A stretch of DNA of 64,000 nucleotides from Vibrio sp. SS-MA-C1-2 (GCF_021513135.1 NZ_CP090981.1:1426001-1490000); one strand, 5' to 3'; positions 46,781 through 57,089 are shown, counted from the stretch's first letter. Numbers and translations are program-made. The notes: a model not told the origin generated them from the letters alone.

Positions 46781-46865
46781 TGCTTCCTCTGAGGTTAATC
46801 AGAGTGTTTATTTTGAACTTAGCGTCTTGAACTAACATTGGTTATACCCAAGTGAAATGGGGATA

Positions 46866-46944
46866 TATACCTAAAATAATTGGAGTTGCTAGTAGGCGAA
46901 CGAGTACAGCCAACAACCTAGCGACTTCAAGTATGAAAGGTATA
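46866..46944 (-). repeat. short ERIC-like element (central deletion form)
   Basis: 79 bases; on the minus strand it joins CGTTCGCC directly to TACTAGCAAC, the same junction as the other short copies. It lies between the operator and the alpha-galactosidase start. Confidence 0.8.
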
Positions 46945-47004
46945 GCTGTTATTTTATAGATTATTGCGAATAAAGATTACTTGATAAAAAATAGAGATTT
47001 GAAA

Positions 47005-49140
47005 ATGAAAAATCAGCTTATTCATCTACAAAGTGCCACTTCAAGCCTTGTTATTCAGCCACTTCCTATGCCAGAAATTCTGTACTGGGGAAAACGTTTA
47101 AACCACTTTGATCCTGATTCTTCACAGGCGATGCAATTAACAACAAACCGTGCCATTCCTCAAGCGCGTATTGATAATGATATCGCAGTTACACTTTGTC
47201 CTGAAAATAGTCGAGGCCTTTATAGCTCACCGGGTATTGAAGGACACCGGGAAAGTAAAGATTGGGCGCCTGTGTTTACTTGCAATGAAGTAAAACTAAA
47301 TGGTCAAGACGTTGAGTTTATCTGCCAAGATGATGTAGCTCAACTGGCGCTAATCATTAAGCTTAAACTCGACAAAATCTCAGGTGTGTTAGAGAAGTCG
47401 ATTTCTGTTACTAACCTTTCTAAACATTCATATCAATTAGATAAACTGGTGTCGACATTAACGCTGCCAGCAAACGTGATGGAACTGCAAACATTCCATG
47501 GACGCTGGAGCCGTGAGTTTCAACCAAATCGCGTTAATATTACTCATGGTGCTTTTGTTCAAGAGAACCGTCGTGGTCGTACATCACATGAATATTTTCC
47601 TGGCTTTATGGCAGGAAGTAAAAACTTTACTGAGCAAACAGGTGAAGTATGGGGATTCCATTTAGGCTGGAGTGGTAACCACCAGATCCGTGCTGAAGTG
47701 AAAAGTGATGGTCGCCGTTTTATGCAAGCAGGGGAGCTGTTCTATCCGGGTGAAATGGTGCTTGAACAGAATCAATCGTTCACAACACCGACTCTTTATG
47801 CTTGCTATAGTCAGCAAGGGTTAAATGGCATTACAACCAGCTTCCATCAGTTTGTTCGTGATCATATTGTGCGTTTCCCTCTTGATCCAAAAACGAATCA
47901 GCCAAAACCTCGCCCTGTCCATCTTAATACATGGGAAGGGATCTATTTCCAACATGATCCTAAATATATTATGGATATGGCGACGCAAGCAGCAGAAATT
48001 GGTGTTGAACGTTTTATTATCGATGATGGTTGGTTCAAAGGACGAGATCACGATAAAGCCGCACTCGGGGATTGGTTCCTTGATACCACGAAATACCCTG
48101 ATGGATTAGAGCCGGTTATTGAGCATGTTAATAACCGTGGCATGGAGTTTGGTTTATGGGTTGAGCCAGAGATGATGAATCCAGATTCTGATCTTTTTCG
48201 TGCACATCCAGAGTGGTTATTAGCACTAGAGGGTTATGAGCAGCCAACAGGTCGTTATCAATATGTTTTAAACCTACAAAATGATGACTGTTTCGATTAC
48301 TTACTAACGTGTTTGGATGATCTGTTGACTCAGTACAATATTGGTTACTTTAAGTGGGATATGAATCGCGAACTGGTTCAGCCTGCACATAACCATAAAG
48401 CGGCAGTACATGGACAAACTAAGCGATATTACGATTTAGTCGATCAGCTTCGTGATCGTCATCCGAATGTTGAGATTGAGTCTTGCTCTTCAGGTGGTGG
48501 TCGCATCGATTTTGAAGTACTGAAACGTACTCATCGTTTTTGGGCATCTGATTGTAACGATGCATTAGAACGTCAGACTATTCAGAAAGGCATGGGATAT
48601 TTCTTCCCACCCGAAGTCATGGGTGCGCATATTGGTCCACAAGAGAGTCATACAACTCGCCGTAGTCATCACATCAATTTACGCGGTGTGACAGCATTAG
48701 GTGGTCATATGGGGGTTGAGCTTGATCCTGTTAAAGAGAGTGAAGAGCAGAAGCAAGGCTTTGCACACTATATTGCGCTTCATAAACAGTATCGAGAACT
48801 ACTACATAGTGGAACTAGCTTCCGTTTAGACTCTTATGATCCTTCTCGTAATGTCTATGGTGTTCAATCTGAAAATGAAGCGTTAGTCACGGTTTGCCAG
48901 TTAACTATGCCAGATTATGCGATTGCAGAACCTCTACGTTTTGGTTTGCTTGATCCGACAAAACAGTATCAGGTGACAATTATTGATGAACCAACAGCAA
49001 GCTTCCAGCTAATGAAAAAGCGCCCAGATTGGGTTAATGAGCCCGTCGTGATTAGTGGAGAATGGTTAAATGAAGTTGGACTTTCTTTACCTTTGCTTGA
49101 TCCCGAGTCTGCAATGTTGATCCATTTAAAAGCGGTGTAA
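47005..49140 (+). CDS. alpha-galactosidase, glycoside hydrolase family 36
   Basis: This protein of about 711 residues has the GH36 plan: an N-terminal beta-sandwich, a catalytic barrel with the nucleophile motif KWDMNR (D452), a downstream acid/base motif WASDCND (about residues 513-519) and the SSGGGRIDFEVL loop, and a C-terminal domain. It should release terminal alpha-1,6-galactose from melibiose, raffinose or similar sugars; no signal peptide is visible, so it acts in the cytoplasm. The ATG at 47005 is preferred to an upstream TTG at 46981. No sugar transporter or regulator gene lies beside it, unusual for this enzyme, and it is set between two tRNA-Leu units. Confidence 0.93.
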   Translation: MKNQLIHLQSATSSLVIQPLPMPEILYWGKRLNHFDPDSSQAMQLTTNRAIPQARIDNDIAVTLCPENSRGLYSSPGIEGHRESKDWAPVFTCNEVKLNGQDVEFICQDDVAQLALIIKLKLDKISGVLEKSISVTNLSKHSYQLDKLVSTLTLPANVMELQTFHGRWSREFQPNRVNITHGAFVQENRRGRTSHEYFPGFMAGSKNFTEQTGEVWGFHLGWSGNHQIRAEVKSDGRRFMQAGELFYPGEMVLEQNQSFTTPTLYACYSQQGLNGITTSFHQFVRDHIVRFPLDPKTNQPKPRPVHLNTWEGIYFQHDPKYIMDMATQAAEIGVERFIIDDGWFKGRDHDKAALGDWFLDTTKYPDGLEPVIEHVNNRGMEFGLWVEPEMMNPDSDLFRAHPEWLLALEGYEQPTGRYQYVLNLQNDDCFDYLLTCLDDLLTQYNIGYFKWDMNRELVQPAHNHKAAVHGQTKRYYDLVDQLRDRHPNVEIESCSSGGGRIDFEVLKRTHRFWASDCNDALERQTIQKGMGYFFPPEVMGAHIGPQESHTTRRSHHINLRGVTALGGHMGVELDPVKESEEQKQGFAHYIALHKQYRELLHSGTSFRLDSYDPSRNVYGVQSENEALVTVCQLTMPDYAIAEPLRFGLLDPTKQYQVTIIDEPTASFQLMKKRPDWVNEPVVISGEWLNEVGLSLPLLDPESAMLIHLKAV

Positions 49141-49175
49141 AATAACGTGTTGTACCTGCTGATCGGATAAACGTT

Positions 49176-49318
49176 CTACTCTTCATATTTAAGATATTAG
49201 GGTAATATCAATCTAACCTAGCAACTTATGGTAAAAAGAGTATCACTTTCTTACTTGACGTTGCTAGGCTGTATTCATTTACTTGTTATCGCCTAGCAAC
49301 GCCAATGACTTTGGGAAT
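49176..49318. repeat. degenerate ERIC-like sequences
   Basis: Two damaged short units: CTTCATATTTAAGATATTAG and the remnant following it, then TCTTACTTGACGTTGCTAGG through GCCAATGACTTTGGGA. Homology to the ERIC-like repeat is weaker than elsewhere. Confidence 0.5.
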
Positions 49319-49415
49319 TGACTTCAAGGGAGGAGGGCTTAAACCGGTTATTTGATGTGATTTCACCCAACTCGTAGAGTTTTTAATCATTTGAATTGAA
49401 AAGATTAATTTTTTA

Positions 49416-49443
49416 TTGACTCATTTCTGTAATCAGGTAAAGT
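49416..49443 (+). promoter_or_regulatory. promoter of the solitary tRNA-Leu
   Basis: TTGACT (49416-49421), 16 bases, TAAAGT (49438-49443). Same -35 and spacing as the Cys-Gly-Leu cluster promoter. Confidence 0.65.
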
Positions 49444-49558
49444 ACATCTCGTTCTCAAGGCAAAGCCAATTTGAGATAACAATTTAAAAAATATTGAGTC
49501 ATCAATATTTAAGATGGTGTCTAACTAACAGAGTTGGGTGCATCGCAAAGAATTGCGT

Positions 49559-49645
49559 GCCCTGGTGGTGGAATTGGTAGACACAAGGGATTTAAAATCC
49601 CTCGGCGTTCGCGCTGTGCCGGTTCAAGTCCGGCCCGGGGCACCA
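49559..49645 (+). tRNA. tRNA-Leu (TAA), third copy
   Basis: The 87-base gene is identical to the other two tRNA-Leu genes. Its ~60-base leader and its terminator are close but diverged copies of those around the second tRNA-Leu, so the whole unit was duplicated. It has its own promoter. Confidence 0.97.
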
Positions 49646-49655
49646 TCTATTAAGA

Positions 49656-49686
49656 AACCTCAACAGTCATGTTGAGGTTTTTTTTC
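49656..49686 (+). terminator. terminator after the third tRNA-Leu
   Basis: AACCTCAAC / GTTGAGGTT stem with eight T; related to the terminator at 46577 with compensating stem changes. Confidence 0.9.
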
Positions 49687-49764
49687 GTCTGTTGTTTTTC
49701 TATTTTTATTCCCCTCTCTCTTTTTTGTCTTATTTTTCCAGTATCGAATATTCTGGGTGTAAAA

Positions 49765-49812
49765 AAGCCTACTTTTTTCTCAAATATAGAGTGAAAAGAA
49801 AGTAGGCTTAAT
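49765..49812 (-). terminator. terminator after yccT
   Basis: AAGCCTACTTT (49765-49775) pairs with AAAGTAGGCTT (49799-49809), with an A-rich tract that becomes T on the minus strand, downstream of yccT. Confidence 0.75.
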
Positions 49813-49862
49813 ATTATTTAAATAGAATCTAGATAACGTCAGAACGTGAGGTAGCTCAGTAA

Positions 49863-50567
49863 TTACTGACCATTAACAAACGCTTTAAAACGCGCTTTAG
49901 TTGCTGCGTCTGCTTTCTGGTACCAAAAGTGAAGCATCTGCTCTTCCGTTGTTTGTGCTGAAGCCGGTACTTGTTGAACTACTGGCGCTGTCGATGCCGC
50001 TGATGTGGTCACTGCCGCAGTTGTCGCAACGGTTGCTGTTGCAACAGGGACTGTCGCTACAGGCATTGTCACAAAGCTCGGTGCAGCAGCAGAAGCGGCT
50101 GTCTGATTGAATGCTAACATCTCTTGTTGATAGTTACGGTTTAACTGAAAACCACTCTGCATTAGTTTATTCACTTCATAACGAATATTTTGACCAGAAG
50201 AGTCCGTTAAAGTCACTGATGGTTTTTTATTAAAGGCAGTAAAATCAAAATTGTCATTAATTCTAGGAAGGGCTAGTTTTACCGTATCATTTGTCGCTTG
50301 GAATTTGATAATAATAGTATCAGACGTAAATTGCTCGGCATTATCACCACGACCATAAGAGTCATCATATCGAAAGACAATTTGTTGAGTACCATCTGGA
50401 AGTTTTAATTTAGATTTGGTATTGAAGAAGTCATTAGATGCTTTATGGCCATTAATCACTAGAATATCAGCACTGGTTGGCAATTTTAATTCTACTTCAG
50501 CAAGGCTTGAGAAAGAAGTAATAGCAGTAAGTGAAGCACAAAGTAGAGAGAGCTTTTTTAGGTTCAT
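49863..50567 (-). CDS. yccT: DUF2057 (YccT/CsgI) family periplasmic protein
   Basis: This 234-residue exported protein has a signal peptide (about residues 1-23, ending SFSSLA before EVELKLP). The DUF2057 core includes ILVINGHKASNDFF, GTQQIVFRYDDSYGR and LALPRINDNFDFTAFNKKPSV. Residues about 155-205 are an Ala/Thr/Val-rich low-complexity linker, before a C-terminal EEQMLHFWYQKADAATKARF segment like that of E. coli YccT. E. coli YccT (CsgI) modulates curli export. It neighbours rlmI, as in E. coli. Confidence 0.88.
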   Translation of the reverse strand: MNLKKLSLLCASLTAITSFSSLAEVELKLPTSADILVINGHKASNDFFNTKSKLKLPDGTQQIVFRYDDSYGRGDNAEQFTSDTIIIKFQATNDTVKLALPRINDNFDFTAFNKKPSVTLTDSSGQNIRYEVNKLMQSGFQLNRNYQQEMLAFNQTAASAAAPSFVTMPVATVPVATATVATTAAVTTSAASTAPVVQQVPASAQTTEEQMLHFWYQKADAATKARFKAFVNGQ

Positions 50568-50788
50568 TATGGATATTCCTATAGCTTAATAGCGTCATAT
50601 TATAATGAAATTATAACATTAGATTGTGTGAATTCTACAATAGAGTGCTGGAATGGTTAGTATCTTTGGTTTTAAAGATGGTAAATCAGTTTGCGGTTTT
50701 GGTGAGAATAAAAATTATTGGTTATATTAATAGCGCTATTTTCTGTGTCTAAAATTAAGAAAATAGCGCCAATGACGTTCAAATAAAA

Positions 50789-51979
50789 TTAGTTAACTTG
50801 GCAAGCAAAACCTTTTAGGTAAAAACCTTCAGGGTAAGCAGTATCGACAGGATGATCGGCAGCTTGACCAAATCGCTCAATAAACTGAGCATGACGACCC
50901 GCATCTAGTGCCGCATCGGCAATGATCTTTTGGAATAATCCTTGATCCATCAAACCAGAACAAGAATAAGTTAATAGCGTACCGCCTGGTTTTAGTAACT
51001 GCATTGCGAGCATGTTGATATCTTTATAACCACGACATGCACCGTTCAATTGCGCTTTAGATTCAGCAAATTTAGGTGGGTCCATAATAATCACATCAAA
51101 CAGTTCATTTTGATCACGATATTGACGTAGTAATTTAAAGACATCTGCATTAATAAATTGCGCTTTACTGCTATCTAGCTGATTAATTTCTGCATTACGT
51201 GCTGCACAGTCTAAAGCTGGCTGCGAGACATCGATATTTTGTACTTCATCCGCCCCTCCTTTTAAGGCATATAGACCAAAACCACCGGTATAACAGAAAC
51301 AGTTAAGTACACGTTTACCATTAACATACTTCATGGCAGCTAAACGGCTATCACGCTGGTCAAGGTAGAAACCTGTCTTATGACCACCAACAATATCAAC
51401 ACTGATTTTGATACCGTTCTCTTCAATCTCAACCCATTTTGGTGGTTCTTCACCGTGCAGTACGCCAACCTGCTCTTTCAATCCCTCTTTTTTACGAACC
51501 GAAACATCAGAGCGTTCATAAATACTGCACTCTGGATAACACTCTTTTAATGCTTCAATAAGGGTTTCACGCTGGAATTCTGCACCAGCACTCAATAGCT
51601 GACAGACTAAAAAGTTTTGATAGCGATCAATGGTGATACCTGGTAAACCGTCAGATTCAGCTGCAATTAAACGGTAACCTGTTAATCCATCACGATCAGC
51701 AAGGGTTGTTCGCAACTGTTGAGCTCGGTTAAGGCGGTTAATAAAGAATGCTTTATCGACTTTCTCTTTCTTTTTGAAGCTCCAAACGCGAGCACGAATT
51801 TGTGACTTTGGAGAAAAAGCGGCATAAGCAACCCAATTTCCGTGAGCATCAAAGACACTAACTGTTTCACCCAGTTCAGGATTACCTTCTACCTTTTGAA
51901 TGCCTCGTGAAAAGATCCAAGGATGGCGGCGGCGCAGTGATTTTTCTCGACCTTTAACAAGGTGAATTGAAGCAGTCAT
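50789..51979 (-). CDS. rlmI: 23S rRNA m5C1962 methyltransferase RlmI
   Basis: The protein is about 396 residues. It has an N-terminal PUA domain ([23 protein letters not shown]) and a SAM-dependent methyltransferase domain with [20 protein letters not shown], the catalytic-loop [10 protein letters not shown] and TYSCSGLM. It methylates C1962 of 23S rRNA. The ATG at 51979 is preferred to one seven codons upstream, matching E. coli. acyP is divergent from it, as in E. coli. Confidence 0.95.
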   Translation of the reverse strand: MTASIHLVKGREKSLRRRHPWIFSRGIQKVEGNPELGETVSVFDAHGNWVAYAAFSPKSQIRARVWSFKKKEKVDKAFFINRLNRAQQLRTTLADRDGLTGYRLIAAESDGLPGITIDRYQNFLVCQLLSAGAEFQRETLIEALKECYPECSIYERSDVSVRKKEGLKEQVGVLHGEEPPKWVEIEENGIKISVDIVGGHKTGFYLDQRDSRLAAMKYVNGKRVLNCFCYTGGFGLYALKGGADEVQNIDVSQPALDCAARNAEINQLDSSKAQFINADVFKLLRQYRDQNELFDVIIMDPPKFAESKAQLNGACRGYKDINMLAMQLLKPGGTLLTYSCSGLMDQGLFQKIIADAALDAGRHAQFIERFGQAADHPVDTAYPEGFYLKGFACQVN

Positions 51980-52171
51980 AATATCTATCCAGTAGCTCAC
52001 AAATAAGGTGGCGTATTGTGATGTTTATGGTGATAAAAAGCAAATTTACCGCTGACTTTATTGTATTTCGTAATTGATGAGCTGGTATCTATTTTAGCTT
52101 TGATTTATCTTATTTATACTTAATGAATTATTTTATAAACAATAAAATAATGGATTAAAAAGGAGAACAAT

Positions 52172-52444
52172 ATGTCAAAAGTTGGCGTAAAAGTTTTAGT
52201 AACGGGTCATGTGCAGTGTGTTGGGTTCCGTTACCATACTGCTCATGAAGGGTTAAAACTTGATTTAACAGGGTTTGCTAAAAATCTTGTCGATGGGCGT
52301 GTTGAAGTTCAAGCATTTGGTGACGTTGCTCAGATAGAGATATTAGTGAAGTGGTTAGAAGAAGGCCCTATAACCGCTCGTGTCGATAACATTGATATTG
52401 AGTCGATTGAATGGCTGCATTATAAGAGTTTTACAATAAAGTAG
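52172..52444 (+). CDS. acyP: acylphosphatase
   Basis: This 90-residue protein has the acylphosphatase motif [16 protein letters not shown] with the catalytic Arg, and the catalytic Asn in [13 protein letters not shown]. It hydrolyses acyl phosphates in the cytoplasm. A clear AAGGAGAA site precedes the ATG. It lies between rlmI (divergent) and tusE (convergent), the E. coli yccW-yccX-yccK order. Confidence 0.95.
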   Translation: MSKVGVKVLVTGHVQCVGFRYHTAHEGLKLDLTGFAKNLVDGRVEVQAFGDVAQIEILVKWLEEGPITARVDNIDIESIEWLHYKSFTIK

Positions 52445-52555
52445 CCTCTCTGAATGGAATAGATGGTTCTTCAATATGAAAAGTAATAAGAAGAGTAGAA
52501 TAACATAAAGCCTCTTCTCTTCTTTAATATTAACTGTACTTAATCAACATTGAGC

Positions 52556-52885
52556 TTAAATACACTTAACCGGCTTGGGTAATCCTGCTAACTTTGTCGC
52601 TTGCTTTGCTGGTCCTTTTGGAAACAAACGATAGAGGTAACGGCTATTGCCTTTTTCTGGGCCATACTTTTTCTCCATCGCTTTTACGAGCATTCTAATC
52701 GCAGGAGAGGTTTTATATTCTAAATAGAAATCACGAACAAAGTTGACCACTTCAATATGTGAAGGCGTTAACTCAATACTCTCTTCTAGGGCTAGCAGTT
52801 CAACCATCTCTGGTTGCCAATCGATAACGTTTTTTAAATAGCCGTGGGCATCGGTTTCAATTTCTTGACCATTAAATAGCAGCAT
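52556..52885 (-). CDS. tusE: sulfurtransferase TusE (DsrC family)
   Basis: This protein of about 109 residues ends in the DsrC/TusE tail [19 protein letters not shown], whose penultimate cysteine accepts sulfur. It relays sulfur from TusBCD to MnmA for 2-thiolation of tRNA wobble uridine. The start at 52885 gives [17 protein letters not shown], matching E. coli MLIFEGKEIETDTEGYL. Confidence 0.95.
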   Translation of the reverse strand: MLLFNGQEIETDAHGYLKNVIDWQPEMVELLALEESIELTPSHIEVVNFVRDFYLEYKTSPAIRMLVKAMEKKYGPEKGNSRYLYRLFPKGPAKQATKLAGLPKPVKCI

Positions 52886-53064
52886 TTTTACTCTCAAAGC
52901 GAAATTTTGACTAAGATAGGATAGAGATTTCTCTATATCGACGCAAGTTTGTTATCAATTTGGCGAGTTTATTGGTTAAATAGTTGCCAATCACCTTGCA
53001 CATTGAACCGAGTCCCTGTAGGCTTGCGCAGCTTTTTTTCGAAAAAATATTAGGATTATAAACA

Positions 53065-54657
53065 TTGATTTCTACAGCTAACATTACACAACAGTTTGGC
53101 GCGAAGCCACTTTTTGAAAATATCTCAGTAAAATTTGGTGAAGGTAACCGTTATGGTCTTATCGGCGCAAATGGCTGTGGTAAATCTACTTTTATGAAAA
53201 TTTTGAGTGGGGAGCTGGAACCAAGCGGTGGTAATGTCAGTACCGATCCTAATGAGCGTGTTGCAAAGCTTAACCAGAATCAGTTTGAGTATGAAGAATT
53301 TACCGTTATTGATACGGTAATCATGGGCTATAAAGAGCTGTGGGAAGTAAAAAAAGAGCGTGATCGCATCTATGGTTTACCTGAGATGACTGAAGATGAA
53401 GGGATGCTAGTGGCAGACCTAGAAGTTCAGTTTGCTGAGATGGATGGCTACATGTGCGATTCAAAAGCAGGTGAACTTTTATTAGCCGTTGGTATCCCAG
53501 AGGAGCAACATTACGGCTTAATGAGCGAAGTCGCGCCAGGTTGGAAACTGCGTGTACTATTGGCTCAGGTACTTTTTGCTGACCCGCATATCTTACTTCT
53601 TGATGAACCAACCAACAACTTGGATATGGATACCATTCGCTGGTTAGAACATACGCTGAATGAACGTAACTGTACGATGATCATCATCTCGCATGACCGT
53701 CATTTCTTGAATTCAGTGTGTACTCATATGGCTGACCTTGATTATGGTGAACTACGTCTATTTACCGGTAACTATGATGAGTATATGTTAGCGGCGACAC
53801 AAGCGCGTGAACGTCTACTTTCTGACAACGCTAAGAAAAAAGCACAAATTTCTGATTTACAACAGTTTGTTGCTCGTTTCTCGGCAAATGCATCAAAAGC
53901 AAAACAAGCGACATCTCGTGCTAAACAGATTGATAAGATTCAACTTGATGAAGTTAAACCATCAAGCCGCCAGAATCCATTTATCCGTTTTGAACAGACG
54001 AAAGAGCTATTTCGTAATGCTTTAGTTTTAGAACACTTAACTCAAGGTTTTGAAGACGATCTATTTACTGACTTTAATGCGATTTTTGAAGTGGGTGAAC
54101 GTGTTGCGATTATCGGTGAGAATGGGGTAGGTAAAACAACCTTACTGAATACATTAGCCGGTAACCTTGTACCAAGATCTGGCGAATATAAGTGGTCTGA
54201 TAATGCCAATATTGGTTATTATGCGCAAGATCATGCTGAAGAGTTTGCCGTTGACATGAACTTAATGGACTGGATGGGGCAATGGCGTCAGACTGGCGAT
54301 GATGAGCAGACTGTTCGTAGTTTCCTTGGTCGTATGTTGTTCTCTCAAGATGATATCAACAAGTCGATTAAAGTTCTTTCTGGTGGTGAACAAGGCCGTA
54401 TGTTATTGGGTAAAATCCAAATGCATAAGCCAAATATCCTATTAATGGATGAACCAACCAACCACATGGATATGGAATCGATTGAATCATTAAATATGGC
54501 GTTAGAAGAGTTCAAAGGAACGTTATTCTTCGTTTCGCATGACCGTATTTTTGTTGATTCACTAGCAACACGTATTATTGAAATTAAAAAGGACAAGATT
54601 GTTGACTTCAAAGGAAGTTACAGTGAGTTCTTAGCCGCGAAAGGTATTGCTGATTAA
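53065..54657 (+). CDS. ybiT: ABC-F family ATPase YbiT
   Basis: This 530-residue soluble protein has two ABC ATPase domains (Walker [10 protein letters not shown] and GENGVGKTT; Walker [12 protein letters not shown] and [11 protein letters not shown]) joined by the charged ABC-F linker ([19 protein letters not shown]). It has no membrane domain. Sequence matches E. coli YbiT closely ([18 protein letters not shown] at the start). ABC-F proteins act on ribosomes. The start is a TTG, with AGGA about ten bases upstream. Confidence 0.94.
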   Translation: MISTANITQQFGAKPLFENISVKFGEGNRYGLIGANGCGKSTFMKILSGELEPSGGNVSTDPNERVAKLNQNQFEYEEFTVIDTVIMGYKELWEVKKERDRIYGLPEMTEDEGMLVADLEVQFAEMDGYMCDSKAGELLLAVGIPEEQHYGLMSEVAPGWKLRVLLAQVLFADPHILLLDEPTNNLDMDTIRWLEHTLNERNCTMIIISHDRHFLNSVCTHMADLDYGELRLFTGNYDEYMLAATQARERLLSDNAKKKAQISDLQQFVARFSANASKAKQATSRAKQIDKIQLDEVKPSSRQNPFIRFEQTKELFRNALVLEHLTQGFEDDLFTDFNAIFEVGERVAIIGENGVGKTTLLNTLAGNLVPRSGEYKWSDNANIGYYAQDHAEEFAVDMNLMDWMGQWRQTGDDEQTVRSFLGRMLFSQDDINKSIKVLSGGEQGRMLLGKIQMHKPNILLMDEPTNHMDMESIESLNMALEEFKGTLFFVSHDRIFVDSLATRIIEIKKDKIVDFKGSYSEFLAAKGIAD

Positions 54658-54712
54658 TTATTCGTTAATGATTATCTGATTAAAATACATAGCTAATCAA
54701 TAAATGAATAAG

Positions 54713-54744
54713 AAGGTAAGGGCATTGCTCTTGCCTTTTTTTAT
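54713..54744 (+). terminator. terminator after ybiT
   Basis: AAGGTAAGGGC / GCTCTTGCCTT stem with an ATT loop and seven T. Confidence 0.85.
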
Positions 54745-54829
54745 GTCTGTATGATTAGAAATAGTCATACTTATCTTTAAACGTTTTATTCAAGTTGAGC
54801 TCGGTGTTTTTAGTGAATAAAAAGCACAA

Positions 54830-54876
54830 AAAAGCCAACATTATTAACTATCGCTAGTTAACTCTGTTGGCTTTTA
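54830..54876 (-). terminator. terminator after yccA
   Basis: AAAGCCAAC pairs with GTTGGCTTT, with inner TTAACTA/TAGTTAA pairing and A/T tracts on both sides. It may also serve ybiT. Confidence 0.75.
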
Positions 54877-54921
54877 TTATCCATAATTAATTACATATTA
54901 GAATATTTTCTAAAGTGGTAA

Positions 54922-55587
54922 TTAATCGTCACTACCCATAATACCTAGAATTGAAAGTAGGCTGATAAATAGATTGTAGATTGATACATACAGCGTAATG
55001 GTTGCTGAGATGTAGTTTGTCTCGCCACCACGTACAATCGACTGAGTGGTCAGAAGAATTGAACCGGTAGAGAAAAGGACAAATAAGCCACTAATTGCTA
55101 ATGAAAGCATAGGAAGCTGTAGGAAGATGTTCGCAACGACACCGATCACTAATACGATGAAGCCAGCAAGTAGCATACCGTTTAAGAACGAGAGGTCACG
55201 CTTAGTTGTTAGTGCGTAAGCTGAACATGCTAGGAACGTTAATGCAGTACCACCAAGAGCTAACATGATAGACTCTTCAAGACCCGCGCTAACATACATG
55301 TTTAGGATTGGCCCTAAGGTATAGCCCAAGAAACCGGTAAATAGGAACGTAAAGACAATACCTAATCCAGAGTCACGGTTTTTTTCCGTTAAGAAAAGTA
55401 AGCCGTAAAAGCCGACTAGCATAATGATTAACCCTGGACGAGGAAGGTTAAGTGCCATTGAGATACCTGCAATTGCCGCTGACCATAATAGTGTCAACGA
55501 TAAAAGGAAATAGGTATTACGAAGCACCTTATTGGTAGCAAGTACACTCTGGCCTGAAGAACCATGTGAAACTATACGATCTGACAT
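54922..55587 (-). CDS. yccA: Bax inhibitor-1/YccA family membrane protein
   Basis: This 221-residue protein has seven membrane segments and belongs to the BI-1 (UPF0005) family. E. coli YccA binds FtsH and HflKC and modulates membrane-protein degradation. The neighbourhood (rlmI, acyP, tusE on one side, tRNA-Ser-TGA on the other) matches E. coli, supporting yccA over its paralogue ybhL. It ends in a short acidic tail, GIMGSDD. GGGGGAG-like sequence precedes the ATG. Confidence 0.9.
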   Translation of the reverse strand: MSDRIVSHGSSGQSVLATNKVLRNTYFLLSLTLLWSAAIAGISMALNLPRPGLIIMLVGFYGLLFLTEKNRDSGLGIVFTFLFTGFLGYTLGPILNMYVSAGLEESIMLALGGTALTFLACSAYALTTKRDLSFLNGMLLAGFIVLVIGVVANIFLQLPMLSLAISGLFVLFSTGSILLTTQSIVRGGETNYISATITLYVSIYNLFISLLSILGIMGSDD

Positions 55588-55911
55588 ATTACTCCCCCTT
55601 TAGGGTTTTATTATTAAATCTAACTAAGTATTAAGACATTTATGGGGTCAAAAGTTCAATTTTCAACCTCTAATAATAAATGGCTTGTTGATTATTTGTG
55701 ATAAGTCTATTAGCAATGATACTCAATATTCTAAAGGTTGTGATAGCCATTTTGTAAAAGAATGTTTCAACTCGCTGATGGTTCACAAATTATCATTTTA
55801 TAAATAATAGTTTATAACAAATTATACAACCTACAGGCTAATTTGGTTCACTTTATTGAAAAAATCTATACACTGTTCGGCTTCTCAATCAGTAATATGG
55901 AAATTACCCCA
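55588..55911. other. 324-base intergenic region between yccA and the nucleosidase gene
   Basis: Divergent promoter region, AT-rich. I see no gene, hairpin or ERIC-like element in it. Confidence 0.45.
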
Positions 55912-56679
55912 ATGAAAAAATACCTTTTATCTTTTATTTTATTTAGTACCTCTTTTTTTGCTCACGCTACGCAAACGATTGCGATAATGGGAGCGATGGA
56001 TGTTGAAATTGAAGCTTTACTTCCTAGTATTCAGAATAGCCAAGAGAAGACAATTGGTGGACACAGCTATTATACCGGAATGATTGAAGATAAAAATGTC
56101 GTTGTGACTCGTTCAGGGGTGGGGAAAGTCAATGCTGCTATTACGACGACTGTGCTTATTCGTGAGTTTAATGCCGATAAAATCATCTTCACAGGCATTG
56201 CGGGAGCCGTTGATCCTAAATTAAATCCGCTTGATGTGGTTGTCTCTACAGGACTTGTACAACACGATGTTGACTTAACGGCATTTAACCGTCCAAAAGG
56301 TCTACTTCCTGAATATGATGACCGTTTTTTCTATAGTGACAAAGCATTAAATAAAATTGCGTTTGATGCAGCAAGTGCAGTAGTTCAAGATTCGACAGAA
56401 AAACATGCGGTTTACCAAGGCGTGATTGCAACAGGTGATCAATTTATTGCCAATAAAGAGGTTGTTCATCATCTTTATACTGAATTCAATGCAATGGCCG
56501 TAGAGATGGAAGGCGCAGCTGTTGCTCAAGCAGCATTTAACTTTAACGTCCCTTTTGTTGTCATTCGAACAATTTCAGATAAAGCGGATGGTTCTGCTCA
56601 TATGGTTTATAGTGAACTGAAAAAAGCAACGGCGGATAACTCTGCAGCAATTACATTAAAAATGCTACAAGGTCTGTAG
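55912..56679 (+). CDS. exported 5'-methylthioadenosine/S-adenosylhomocysteine nucleosidase-like protein
   Basis: This 255-residue protein has a clear signal peptide (MKKYLLSFILFSTSFFAHA, cut before TQTIAIMG) in front of a complete MTA/SAH nucleosidase domain. The catalytic Glu of the N-terminal GAMDVEIEALL, the VEMEGAAVA glutamate and the Asp of RTISDKAD are all kept, so it should be active, and IFTGIAGAVD is the substrate loop. Ordinary MtnN is cytoplasmic and recycles MTA and SAH; this one should act in the periplasm. The upstream in-frame ATG at 55843 would hide the signal and has no ribosome site. A regular cytoplasmic mtnN is expected elsewhere. Confidence 0.85.
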   Translation: MKKYLLSFILFSTSFFAHATQTIAIMGAMDVEIEALLPSIQNSQEKTIGGHSYYTGMIEDKNVVVTRSGVGKVNAAITTTVLIREFNADKIIFTGIAGAVDPKLNPLDVVVSTGLVQHDVDLTAFNRPKGLLPEYDDRFFYSDKALNKIAFDAASAVVQDSTEKHAVYQGVIATGDQFIANKEVVHHLYTEFNAMAVEMEGAAVAQAAFNFNVPFVVIRTISDKADGSAHMVYSELKKATADNSAAITLKMLQGL

Positions 56680-56789
56680 TGTCACTTATGCTTTTCGAGG
56701 TAGAGGTGGATGATTAGCCGATTTCTTGCTTAAAAAAGCGGTAGTTTGATCTATTTTTAGTCACTTGATTTAAAGTAGTAAAAAAACTA

Positions 56790-56818
56790 TTTACAATAGA
56801 ATAAGAACTCCGTATTAT
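56790..56818 (+). promoter_or_regulatory. promoter of tRNA-Ser
   Basis: TTTACA (56790-56795), 17 bases, TATTAT (56813-56818), then GC-rich TCGCCCTG before the tRNA. Confidence 0.65.
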
Positions 56819-56832
56819 TCGCCCTGTTCCGC

Positions 56833-56923
56833 GGAGAGATGGCTGAGTGGTCGAAAGCACCGGTCTTGAAAACCGGCAAGGGTTTGTAGCCCTTCTAGGG
56901 TTCAAATCCCTATCTCTCCGCCA
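56833..56923 (+). tRNA. tRNA-Ser (TGA)
   Basis: 91 bases with acceptor GGAGAGA/TCTCTCC, anticodon TGA in GGTCTTGAAAACC, long variable arm, T-loop GGTTCAAATCC and encoded CCA. E. coli also has serT close to yccA. Confidence 0.96.
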
Positions 56924-56928
56924 CATTT

Positions 56929-56962
56929 AAAAAAGCCACTGATTTATCAGTGGCTTTTTTGC
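56929..56962 (+). terminator. terminator after tRNA-Ser
   Basis: AAGCCACTGAT / ATCAGTGGCTT perfect stem followed by TTTT. Confidence 0.9.
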
Positions 56963-57089
56963 GTTTTATCGGAATGACTGTGAACTCATCTAAAAAGTAA
57001 TCTTTTAGCCAAGTATACTTGTTAGAATGATCTTTTATTTATTGAGTCTCTTTGATTAATCCCTGCCGCTATCTCTGTTATATCACTGG

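Noticed and set aside
56714-56926. 70-codon minus-strand frame starting MWRRDRDLNPRRATN
   Set aside because: It is the complement of the tRNA-Ser gene, a well-known false annotation.
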